The notes below the pieces were generated by a model. That model was not told the origin of the DNA. It saw nothing but the letters and a program-made list of their open reading frames with translations, and searched no databases. From Agelas oroides (taxonomy: Eukaryota; Porifera; Demospongiae; Agelasida; Agelasidae), in contig OX422195.1 of assembly GCA_949130485.1 (NCBI GenBank), positions 8,920,029 through 8,984,028 of the forward strand: a stretch of 64,000 nucleotides of DNA, written 5' to 3'. Shown one piece after another: positions 36,970 to 48,200 of the stretch. Each line of letters opens with the position of its first letter. Position 1 is the stretch's first letter. A program made the position numbers and the translations under genes.

Positions 36970-37359
36970 CTGGTTGTTCACACTCTTATATGTGTCACCA
37001 TAGTGTGTTCATAATAGACCATTGTGTCACTAACAGAGAAAGCCATTATAACTGAATATATTTTCTGTTCACTATTTTGTTCTTACATTCGTGTGCATCA
37101 ATATTGTCTGTTACCTCAATAAAATTTCTGTCCTAATGTACGTACTATAGCCTTATCTCCAGGGTACTCCCCAGCTCTTGACTCAAAACCCTGGGGGAGG
37201 GGAAAAGAACGGGGAAAAACGAGGCTGATGATGCGATACTTGGAATGCCATTAATTAGTGTTACGTCATCTTAATCTTTGGCCGAAATATTGGACTCTGT
37301 CCCATAATTAGAGACTACTGAACACGTGTATAGCCACATACAGAAAAAAGCAAGATGCA
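36970..37359. other. Intergenic region with polyadenylation signal
   Basis: Holds the 3' UTR of the Kunitz-type gene, with an AATAAA hexamer at 37118-37123 about 150 bases after the stop. The promoter and 5' UTR of NPLOC4 on the same strand follow. Nothing else recognised. Confidence 0.6.
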
Positions 37360-40251
37360 ATGGAGATGGTAAGGTAGCTAGCACAGTCAATGAGACGTGT
37401 ATATTGCAGTGTAGCCCGCCAAGAGTCATCAACCCAGCTATGCTCTAAACTAGATTGTGAGGGTCCAGGGCAAGGAGGGGACGAAGCGTATCACCATACT
37501 CACGACAGAGACACTGCAGAGATTCCTGGAGAAGGTCAGAACAGTGGTTTGAACAATGATAAGATTTAGAAGCTGTTGTTAGTGTAAAATAAAACAGGTC
37601 TTGATAGGAAGGTATTTCTGGGCACCATTGGCTTTGGCCATACTTGTCATAATCTCTCGATCATGGTAGTGTGCATGGGATGACTCAATCAGGCATTCAT
37701 GACAGTGTGTGACTTGTTGAGTGCATTCGGTGAAAGATTTTAGGTTGGAAATTCTATACCACCTGCCAATGGCTAGTAACTGCTATACATGTAGATCAGG
37801 CACATATGTGTTTTACTCTTACAGACCTACATGCGCATCTCTCCCCTCTCACACACATCATCCCTCCACACACACACACATACACAGGTGATTCAGGAGT
37901 TGCACTTGAACCCAAACGACAATTTTTCTTTGTTCCGTTCCCAAGGTCACCGGGATGAACTCACACACTCTCACCTCCACCAGCAGCTGCAACAGATTCC
38001 CATCAGGTATGTACATTGGAGGAAGAGGAGGGAGGATAGAGAGAAGCGAGGGATAGAGAGAATAGGGAGGGATAGAGAGAGGAGGGAGGGATAAGGGAGG
38101 AGGGAGGGATAGAGAGAAGAGGGAGGGATAGAGAGAAGAGGAAGGGATAGAGAGAGTAGGGAGGGATAAGGGAGGAGGGAGGGATAAGGGAGGAAGAGAG
38201 GAGGGAGGGATAGGGAGGAAGAAGTGGTATGGAGAAGGTAAGGAAGGATACAGGTCTAAATGTGCTATTAGATAATCATGAGGGGTGAGGGGTGAGGGAT
38301 GAGGGGTGGATGATAACCTTAAGACTGAGAACAGTAGATGGCCCTTGATGATACAGTGCCCTTCCTCTCCTCTCCTCTCACACACTCATCTCCTCACCTC
38401 CTCACCTCCCTCAGACATGGAGACATGTTGTATCTCTCGGAGAAGTCTGGTGACAGTGGTGGAGGGGGAGGGGGGTGGGGAAGTGTAGCGGTTGAGGAGG
38501 ATGAGGTGGACAGGGAGCTAGGGAGGAGGGACGGCAAGATCCAGCGGAAGAGAGACCCACAGCTGTGAGACCTAATGTCATATCAGCTTTAGTAGTTATA
38601 AACACACAATATGCCTTGTTCTCTTCCTCTCCTCTTTCTCTCCTCTCCTCCCTCCTCCCCTCTCCTCCTCTTCCCTTCCCCTCCCTCCCTGCCACAGCTG
38701 TCGCCATGCCCCAGAGGCTAAGTGTATTAACTGTGTTCCACTGGAACCATGGGATGAGCGCTACCTAAAGAGCATTGACCCACCAATCAAACATCTCTCC
38801 TTCCACTGCTATGTCCGCAAACTTACCAGTGGAGTAGATAGGTAAGGGGGGAGGAGATGAAGGGAGAGGGAGGAAGTGAAGGGGGAAATGATGGAGATGG
38901 GATGAAAGGGAACGAGTGAAGGGGAGGAGGGAGGAAGGAAGTAAAGGGGGAAATGATGGAGATGGGATGAGAGAGAACATGACCTCCTTTTTCCTCCTTG
39001 CTAGAGGAAAGTTTGCCTCTCTGGAGGACCTTAGTTGCAAGATCAAGTCAGGTTGTCAGGGCCATCCGCCCTGGCCTGCGGGCATCTGTACCAAGTGTCA
39101 ACCCAGTGCCATCACCCTCGCAAGACAGGTGGGCCTCACACACACATACAAGTACTCTTCTTCATTGAGTATGCTTACAAGCTAAATTCTGAACTTCAAA
39201 AGTGTGTGTTTAATCTCAGATCATCAGCTTATGTCCAGTGATGTGTGAATGCATAATATCCCTCCTCTCCCTCCCACACATCCTCATGCACCCTCACATA
39301 CTCCCACACACAATCACAGCCATATCGCCATGTCGACAATGTTATGTTTGAAGATAGCAAGATCGTAAACCGTTTCATTGAAGGCTGGAGAGCATCGGGC
39401 CGACAACGTGTCGGTTACCTCTATGGTCGGTACATCCCCCTGGAGGAGAGTGAGGTGCCACTGGGGATCAGAGCCGAGGTGGCGGCCATCTATGAACCTC
39501 CGCAGGTGGGGGGGGGGGGAGGAGGAGGGGGCTCATGTGTGGGTGTGTGTGGGTGTTTATACTGAAAGTGAACAAATTGTGCGCAGGTTTCCACAAAGCT
39601 GAGTGTTGAGTTGCTAGAAGACCCTCACGAGAAAGAAGTCCAGGAGTTGGCAACTATGCTGGGACTTAGAAAGGTAAAGGAGAGAGAGGAGAAGGAGGAA
39701 AGGGGGAAGAAGGGAGAAAGGGAGGGGAAGAGTGAGGGACTTACTTTACCTCCATGATACAGGTTGGCTGGATCTTCACTGACCTTGAGCCGGAGGAGAA
39801 TGGGAGAGTGGCCTTCAAGAGAAGCATTGTAAGCTCCATCCCTCCCCTCTTCTATCCATCCCTCCCCTCCTCCATCCCTCCCTCCACTCCTCCATCCCTC
39901 CACTCCATCCCTCCACTCTTCCACCCCCTCCTCTCCTCCATCCCTCCTCTCTATCCCTCCCTCCACTCCTCCACTCCTTCACCCCCTCCACTCTTCCACT
40001 CCACCCTCTCCACTCCTCCATCCCTCCACCTCCTCCCCTCAGCACACACACCTCCTCAGTGCAGAGGAGTGTATCATGGCAGCTGACTTCCAGAACCAAC
40101 ATCCCAGTACTTGCCGACTGTCAGCTACCGGCTGCTTTGGGTCAAAGTTTGTCACCATATGTGTGTCTGGAAATGAAGCCAATGAAGTGAACCTCAAGGG
40201 TTATCAGGTACCATAGTGACTGGTTGTCATGGTTACACATGCTGTGTTACG

Positions 40252-40288
<37 letters not shown>

Positions 40289-41475
40289 TCCAACCAGTGC
40301 ATGGCTTTAGTACGAGACGCCTGTCTGGTACCAACACTGGATGCCCCTGCACTCGGCTACATCCGAGAGTCCACACCAGAGAAGTATGTGCCAGACGTCT
40401 TCTACAAGGTATGACCGCATGAAGTGTGGAACTCATTCTAGCTAGTGTCTATTCTCAAGTAACTCGCTCTGTCTATATCTGTCTGCCTGTCTGTTCGTCT
40501 GTCTATCTGTCTGTCTGTCTGCCTGCCTGTTCGTCTGTCTATCTGTCTGTCTGTCTGTCTGTTCGTCTGTCTGCTGCTGTAGACCAAGGGTGAGTATGGC
40601 AGTGACATCACAAAGCTAGCACGCCCTCTTCCACTGGAGTACCTCATCATCGAGCTGACAGTAACCACACCTAAGACTCCTAGACCCCTCCTGGTTGGGG
40701 GGAGGGACCCGCCATTTCCTGTGGAGAACAGAGCTGCAGTTGGAGGACATGTGCAGGTGGTCATCATCACCCATCACTGCTATCCTTCAGAATCAGAACT
40801 CTCAAATGCTGCTACGTGTGTCATATGCACCCTCATGCAATCACTATCCTTTTATACCCGCAGGATTTTAACACACTGGCAAGCTACATTCAGAACCAGC
40901 AGGGATCTCCCTTCCTTGCTGTCATGTCCGACTTTCACCTTCTCCTCTACCTCTACACCAATGACATTGCAGGGATTGCCTTGAAGGTACAGTGACAGTC
41001 AGACAGACAGACAGAACAGACAGACAGTAGAGTTCAAACTCACTGATGACACTCTTTTATGCAGCCATATCTGTCAGAGTTGTGTGCAGCTATTCGACAG
41101 CAGGATCGGAACATTGCAGACCAATGGAAACGTCAGGAAAGTTGGGCCACTTTGGAACAGCTGGTCTATGCTTCAGGTGAGTCCTCCTCCATCCCCTTCA
41201 TACAACGTACCAGTCCTCCTTCGAATTCCCTATAATAATACCTCTCCCGTTCCCTCTTCTCCCCACACATGCATCCTCTCCCCTCCTCTACATGTCCCCC
41301 CCCTGCAGTCCCCTCCCCTACCACCAGCCACCCTCCTCTCCCCCACTTTTCCCACTCGGCGGCCGCCCCTCCTCCCCTCACTGGCGGGAACTCGTGGTCC
41401 TGCAAGCACTGCACACTCCTTAACCCACCTCACCTCACCGAGTGCGACGCCTGCCACCTCCCACGAACACACTAG
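37360..41475 (+). CDS. NPLOC4: NPLOC4 (NPL4), ubiquitin adaptor of the p97/VCP-UFD1 complex
   Basis: Delivers ubiquitylated substrates, including ER-associated degradation clients, to the p97 ATPase. Exons: 37360-37368, 37454-37534, 37888-38006, 38415-38564, 38698-38841, 39005-39128, 39320-39505, 39587-39673, 39763-39828, 40043-40207, 40286-40408, 40583-40756, 40864-40986, 41065-41176, 41309-41475. They total 609 codons plus stop, against 608 in human. The first exon codes only Met-Glu-Met; it was chosen because the acceptor at 37453 gives [14 protein letters not shown], matching the family's UBX-like start. Zinc-binding zf-NPL4 motifs follow ([31 protein letters not shown]). The MPN core includes [24 protein letters not shown] and [10 protein letters not shown]-terminal NZF finger ([18 protein letters not shown]) ends the protein. 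It has no JAMM metal residues, as is normal for NPL4. Exon 11 follows a (CA)n run and exon 12 a (CTGT)n run. Confidence 0.97.
38012..38235. repeat. GAGGGATAGAGAGAA minisatellite in NPLOC4 intron 3
   Basis: About 220 bases of ggagggatagagagaaga/taagggagga units starting near the exon 3 splice donor (38007). Confidence 0.9.
39833..40040. repeat. CTCCATCCCTCC repeat in NPLOC4 intron 9
   Basis: Pyrimidine-rich degenerate repeat filling intron 9 and running into the exon 10 acceptor (40043). Confidence 0.88.
40473..40578. repeat. (CTGT)n microsatellite in NPLOC4 intron 11
   Basis: CTGT/CTAT/TCGT tetranucleotides just upstream of the acceptor of exon 12 (40583). Confidence 0.9.
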
Positions 41476-42229
41476 CACAGCTCTCTCATTTGCATGTGAC
41501 ACCATTAACAACATGTGTAGTTAATGACCGTGTGAATCAAATTCTACCTCACATCATAATCGTAGCCTTGTTCTTCGGCTTTGTCTCAATCCTGGGCCAC
41601 ACAGCACACATGAAAAATTTTTATAAAAAAATGAACCATTTTATGTAGCAGCCAACTGATCATCTTGCAACTCCTACTGTTGGCACCATTCACTAGCAAT
41701 TGTTACATGGGGGAAATGGCCCGGAACCCCCTATCATTAACAATATGCACTCAGATCATTATAGGAATCCCTGACAATGTGCCTGTACATACCCCCATTA
41801 GCACATGGGGAAGACCCTATCATTAACAATATGCACTCAGATCATTATAGGAATCCCTGACAATGTGCCTGTACATACCCCCATTAGCACATGGGGAAGA
41901 CCCTATCATTAACAATATGCACTCGGATCAAGAGTCAGACAACAACGTTCCTGTATATACTGCCATGGGGGAAACCTGATCATACACTCAGGAGTCCCTG
42001 ACAATAAGTGCCTGTATCTCAATTAGCATGTGGGAACAATATGGACTCGGAGGAGTCGACAATAAGTGCCTATACCTCAATTAGCACGTGGGGAAGTCCC
42101 TATCATTAACATGCATCACATGGGGAATCCCCATTCATTAATGAACATTCCAACCATCACATGCCACACTGTGAACAAACTTGTTTTTGTCATTCAATGT
42201 TGCAGGACAATGAGCACCTTGTAGAAAAA
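41476..42229. other. Convergent intergenic region, mostly repeat
   Basis: Lies between the NPLOC4 stop and the LENG8 stop. Apart from a possible NPLOC4 3' UTR (41476-41720) it is filled by the 86-bp tandem repeat annotated separately. No gene seen. Confidence 0.5.
41728..42125. repeat. About 86-bp tandem repeat, decaying to the right
   Basis: Two nearly identical copies contain ccctatcattaacaatatgc, cctgacaatgtgcctgtaca and cccattagcacatggggaa. They are followed by two or three progressively diverged and deleted copies. Confidence 0.88.
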
Positions 42230-45200
42230 CTACCCTGATGAGGACAGTTTGGAACTAGTTAGTTTACAGTCAACTTTAGTTGATTCCCGGTCCAGCACTG
42301 CTCCAGCGTTTACCAGGAAGCTGAGGCACTCCTCATCATTAGCAAACCCCAGCTCCACACTGATGAAAGACACAGCCAGAGTCGGCCGATATCTAGAGAC
42401 AAGTAGAAGAAAGGGGATTACACACACACTCACTCCCTACTCACCTATCCCCACACACACTCTCACACCTCCCCAATGCACTAACTTAGCCACTTACCTA
42501 CCCACTTCCTTATCCCCACTAATCCCACACCCACCCCTCCATCATCACACCCCAACACACACACACCCACATACCCACCTCTCCACACACCCACCCCTCC
42601 ATCATCACACACTCAACATCCCCACACCCCTACACACTCTCACACATCCACATAAACTATAGCTTCTAAAGCACCCAACCATGGTACTATGCTAGCAGCA
42701 TTGTGTTGTGAGTGGAGGGTGTGTAGGGGTGGAGCTGGTCGAGTAACACACGGTAGTAGGGGAACGTCAGAAAGTTCTTTCAACATGCTACGTAAGTCCT
42801 GACTTGATATTTTCTTCTTCTTAAAACACACACTGGTCCCAGAATGTGTGGGTATCACTGACCAATTTACCCCAGACGAGAGGGGAGGAGGAGGAGGAGG
42901 AGGGATAGGGGAGGTCATCTAGGAAGTGGAAACGGAAGCACCTGGTTGGCACTCAAAGGGAAGATTTGTACCTTGACGAGACGCTTGGGGTAGCTGAGGG
43001 AAGAGCTGTAGAAAGACTGAGAGAGATATAATGGAAAGGTCTTGGTAATGCAAAGCACAAATACCTAACGGCCAAGGGTGTGTGCAGTGTGTGAGGAAGG
43101 AAGCCTCACAGCCAAGTGTGGGGAAACAAGCTGCCTTGTGAGGAGGAGCAGCTGCCGAAGGTGTGCAGTAGAGGAGAAAGATGCCTCACTGCCAAGTGTG
43201 GGGAAACAAGCTGCCTGCCTAGTAAAGCGTTTTTCACTCCAGTAGCTTCTCATCGGATACTACATGTAGCAGGGTAGTCACCAACATTATCCGCTGTTCG
43301 GCTGTCATAAATAGTTCAAAGTTCTTCTCTGTTTTTCCAGTTTGCCAGTTTCTCTTCTTTTGTTGTCTTCTTGCTTGTGTCTGCCTCTTCAGTTGTAAGT
43401 CCGCCATTCTTCTTGTTACATAGCCACCCCACCCACCAACTATCTACAAGTACCCCCTTACCCCTTATCAAAGAACATACGCTTTTGCCATAGCTTTCAG
43501 CGCAGCTGTGCGTTCTCGTTCAACAAACATGTTCAGCAGACACACGCCCACGTTGGGAGTGGTGTGATAAAGACGAAAGAAGCTGTGGTAGTCCCCAAGT
43601 GCCCACGCTGATCTTATTTTGAGGGCATGGTCCACACAAGGAGCGTGACGGAGTTCAGAGGGCAGGTCCAATAGAACTGTAGACATGTCTGGTGTGTAAG
43701 GGTGTGTGTGTGAGGTAGTGTGTGTGTGTGTGTGAGGTAGTGTGTGTACATTACCGTAGATTGGAAAAATTTCGCTTTTAAAATAATTTCGCAGTCGAGA
43801 TCAACCGCGAAAATTTAACACGTGAAAAAAACCCTTATGCGGCGATGATCAATGAATAAGTGGAAGTCTACCCCCCCCCCCCCCGAGGTAAATGTCCGAT
43901 TGACGACTACAGCTAGTGATACCTCATAGTAGACCTGTCCATATTGTAACTGTCAACCTTTAAAAAAATTTTGCGGATTGAACAAAAACACAAAAATTTA
44001 ACACCACAAAAATTTTTCACGTGAATTATTTTTAACATGAAAATTTCCCGATCTACGGTAATATGTGTGCACAGGCACATCTTACCCTTTCCAGGCTCTC
44101 CCTACCTGGGGTATGCCTGAGGCCATGTGAGGAGAGCCCGGGAATAAGGCAAGGCATGGATCAAGGTAGCTATACCTATATTATGATCACTACACAGGCC
44201 ACACCCACTCACATCACGTGATCAATGACCCCACCCACCTGCAGTATTATTAGTGAGAATGAGGTAGAGTATCCTGTAAGCCAGAAACTCTGCATGGTTT
44301 CCATGGCAACCTTCTGAGTAGAGGGCCTTGAGCTGTGTCTGACACTGGTTGAATTCACCACGATCTCCCTACAGAGGAAGGGGAGGGAGGGGAGGGGAGA
44401 GGAAGTAAGCTAATCAGTTAGGCACTTCTCTCAACATACTGCACTGTCAACTCACATTCTCCAGAGCCACTCTGCCGTGTGTTTCATAAACTCTCACAGT
44501 GAATTCATTCCTAATTCCCTGGACCTAATATGGTAAAACAAAAAATGCCAATTTCAAAGCTTCTTTGCATGTATGATATATCCCCTCGCCCTTCCTTCCC
44601 CCCTTTCCTCCCTCTCCTCTCCTCCCCTCCTCCCTCTCCTCTCCTCTCCTCTCCTCTCCTCCTCCCTCTCCTCCCCCCACCCTCCCCCCCTCCTACTCAC
44701 AGTGAGGTCTTGACGAATAGACTTCAGTTGCTCACAGACATAATGGTAGTCCTGATTAGCTGTCCACTTGACCCACACATGGTCCAATGACAGTTGTAGC
44801 ACACGTTCTGGTCTCACTGTGCTAGGGTCAGGAGCCTTGGGAGGGAGGGAGGGGGAAGGAGGGGGGAGGGGGGAAGAAGGGGAGAGGAGGAAGGGGAGGG
44901 AGTGAAGTAGAAGGGAGGGGGAAGGATCGAGGAGGAAGGAGGGAGAGGAGGAAGGGAGGGGGGAGGGGGGAAGGAGGGGGGAGGAGGAAGGGGAGGGAGT
45001 GAAGTAGAAGGGAGGGGGAAGGATCGAGGAGGAAGGAGGGAGAGGAGGAAGGGAAGGGAAGAGAGTGAAGTAGAAGGGAGGGGGAAGGAGGAGGGGGAAG
45101 GAGGGGGAGGAGGGAGAGAGACAGAGGAGACAAGTGGAGAGGGGGGAAGGGATGTAAAGGTGGCAAAATGGTACATGTACATGTACATGTACGTCTAAAT

Positions 45201-48200
45201 GAGACACCAGGTGCTTTCAGGATTAGCAAAATACAACAATGTCAACATACCGCTGTTAGTCTGAGGTATTGTTTCTCAAGAGCCTGTGAAGTTCCCTCTA
45301 CTGCACACCCCTGCCACCCACCCTCCCCCTCCTCTCCGAGATTGACTGAGCTCTGTGGAGACATAGAAAGCACACACATTACTACATTGTGAGTAAGCCC
45401 CTGTAATCAAGGCCCACTTAAACTCACGGCAGGTCTAATGAGGTCATTGATGGAGAGCTTTTTAATGGCACGGTTACCCTCAGCGCCGCTGGTGAACCGG
45501 TGTGCCCGCTGGTCTATCCTCCGCTGTTCCTCTGCCGACACCACAAAGTCTGGACTCGGCTGGGTGTCGATGAAGAACCTGGACAAACAGGTAGACAGAC
45601 AGACAGGCAGACAGGCAGACAGTCAGGCAGACAGACAGTCAGGCAGACAGACAGTCAGGCAGACAGTCAGTCAGGCAGACAGACAGGCGGGCAGACAGAC
45701 AGTCAGGCAGACAGTCAGTCAGGCAGACAGACAGGCGGGCATATTCTCAAATATAGTATTGAGTCTATGGTAGTATACTCTAGTATATCCTGAGGTGTAA
45801 AATCAGTAAATCCCAGTAAACTAGTAAAAGACAACATTCTGACCTGTTCTTTCCTCTCTTTCTCTTTCTCTTCCTCTTTCCCCTTCCTCCCTCCATCCCT
45901 CCATCTCCACTCCTACCAACGGGGGACTGCTGGGGGGGCAGTTCAGGTGGTAGCCACCTCGTCTCCGCAGAGGGGGAGGGTGTATCCCACCGAGAGGAAG
46001 ACTTCCGACCCTCCATCCCCTTGTCACTACAATGGTAGAGGGAATAGTCAGACACCTTCACAATCATTGAATGTACACTCTACCAGATGCCATGCACTGA
46101 AGAAGGGACATGGAAATACTCTGTACGTATACTCACAGGGAAAGAGGAGGCATGTGTGTGCTTACAGGGGGAGGGGGTAGGTGTATGCGTGCTTTACAGG
46201 GGGTAGGTGTATGCATGCTTACAGGGGGTAGGTGTATGTGTGCTTACAGGGGGAGGGGGTAGGTGTATGCGTGCTTACAGGGGGTAGGTGTATGTGTGCT
46301 TACAGGGGGAGGGGGTAGGTGTATGTGTGCTTACAGGGGGAGGGGGTAGGTGTCCCAGTTGATACTCCATTGCTTGTTTTCATTGAAGATCTCCAGCAGT
46401 TCAACCTGAAGGAAGTGGTGAATGCGGTCTCTCTCCTGGTCTGTCGAGCAGGCATCAAATGCTCGAGAAATATAAGAACTACAGAACGAGAGCAGAAGTA
46501 GAGACCTCATTTATTATTGTGTTGCTATGGCAACAGTCTAACAAACACAAGGTTGTGGGGTTGACAGTTGCTGACTAATGGTCCCATTCCCAGGTTACAT
46601 ACCTTCCCTCCCATGCAGCCTGGGAATGAGGCTACTACATTGAGTGGTCCCATTCCCAGGTTACATACCTTCCTTTCCATGCAGCCTGGGAATGAGGCTA
46701 CTACATTGAGACATAGATGCACAACACACATGGCCCCACCTGAGTTGAGGAGGCCACTGTCTAGTTGGGTCATCCAGAGCTTCCCTGTACCAAGAAGGAA
46801 AGAGTGACAAGACATCTATCCTCTACCATCTAGCCTTTCCATAGCTTGCAGTATGGGCCTTTGAAACAAGGGAGAATGTCCAGCATCATTTCCAGGCCAC
46901 ACCCACTTTAGAGGGTGTGTGACCTGGAAAAGAAGCTCCAACTCCAAGAGCTTGTAAGAACTGAAAACTGGACAGAAAGCTCTCTCCTGTAGTTCACTGT
47001 GTGACGTGACTCACTTTTGTTCATGCTTTGGAGGGAGAGGAGAAAGGGGGGGAGTCCTATCCTCCTCCTCCTCCTCCTCCTGACGCCCACGGTGCAATGG
47101 TGGCTGCTGTGACAACCTGGGCATCTGGCCTGGAGGGGGCACTGCAGCATAGCGGCGGTAGTCAGAGGCGGGCAACACTGAGGAGTTGAATGCAACAGGT
47201 TTTAATTCACATCACGCTCAAGTACTAGATCCTCACACGTGCAAGAGCCTGGTACCGACACTACTGTCAACGTTCCTCTCACCTCGCTCCTCCTCGCGTG
47301 ACTCCCACCGCGAAGGCCTCTTCCTCTTTCTCCCCCGGCTATTGTCATCATACGACGACCTCTTGTGGTCCACGGGAGCATCAGAGGGAGATGGGACAGG
47401 GGGAGTGGGCTGCAGAGCTGTCCTCTCACCCCTCCCACTCTCATACCTCGGTGCGTCGTGCTCCCGGTGGCGGTGGGAAGGAAGTGGGTTGTACCCTCCT
47501 CCCTGCTGCGGGGAAGGCTGCTTAGGGGATGGCTTCTGGTGGGATGGCTGCTGTTGCCTTTCTTCAACATTTGGAGTATCATATCCCACACCAGGTGCCT
47601 GGTAGCTTGTACCTGCCGGACCAGTAACAGAGTGAAGTGTCACTTGCCAGACAATCGTCTCCTACTGACAATCAAATGCAGAGAGACGATAGTGAAATGG
47701 TCTCACCTGCCTCCCTACTGGTCCGCTGGTAGTCGTAGCTGTGCTGCTCCCCCCCTCCTCCCTCACCACCTTGCTGTCCCCACGGCTGTCCTGCCCAAGC
47801 CTCCACCCCGGGCTTCTGCCACTGTTGAGAGCTGCTGTTTGCCTGCCACCCTTCACCCCTCCATTGCGGCCACTGGCCACCCCAGGAGTAGTTGCTGGAG
47901 CCACCTCCAGACTGCTGGGGCTGTGGCGGTTGTGAGTTTTGCCAGGTAGTGCCTTGCTGTGGAGGATGAGCACTTGAGTACTGGGGTTGGGTAGTCGGCC
48001 ATGCAGTGTTTTGGTGAGGTTGAGGCTGGGAGGTTGGCCATTGCTGGGACTGAGATTGGGTATTCTGCCACATAGCATTCTGTTCCGATTGAGCAGACTG
48101 CCAGGCAAGATGACTCTGCCACGCCATCCCTTGTGCCCCCTGCCATGCCTGCCAAGACACAGTGTCTTGTTGGGGCCCCTGCCATTCAGTAGACACACTT

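Noticed and set aside
41166..41524. Pro/Gly-rich frames on both strands near the NPLOC4 end
   Set aside because: Shadows of NPLOC4 exon 15, which ends with a proper NZF finger.
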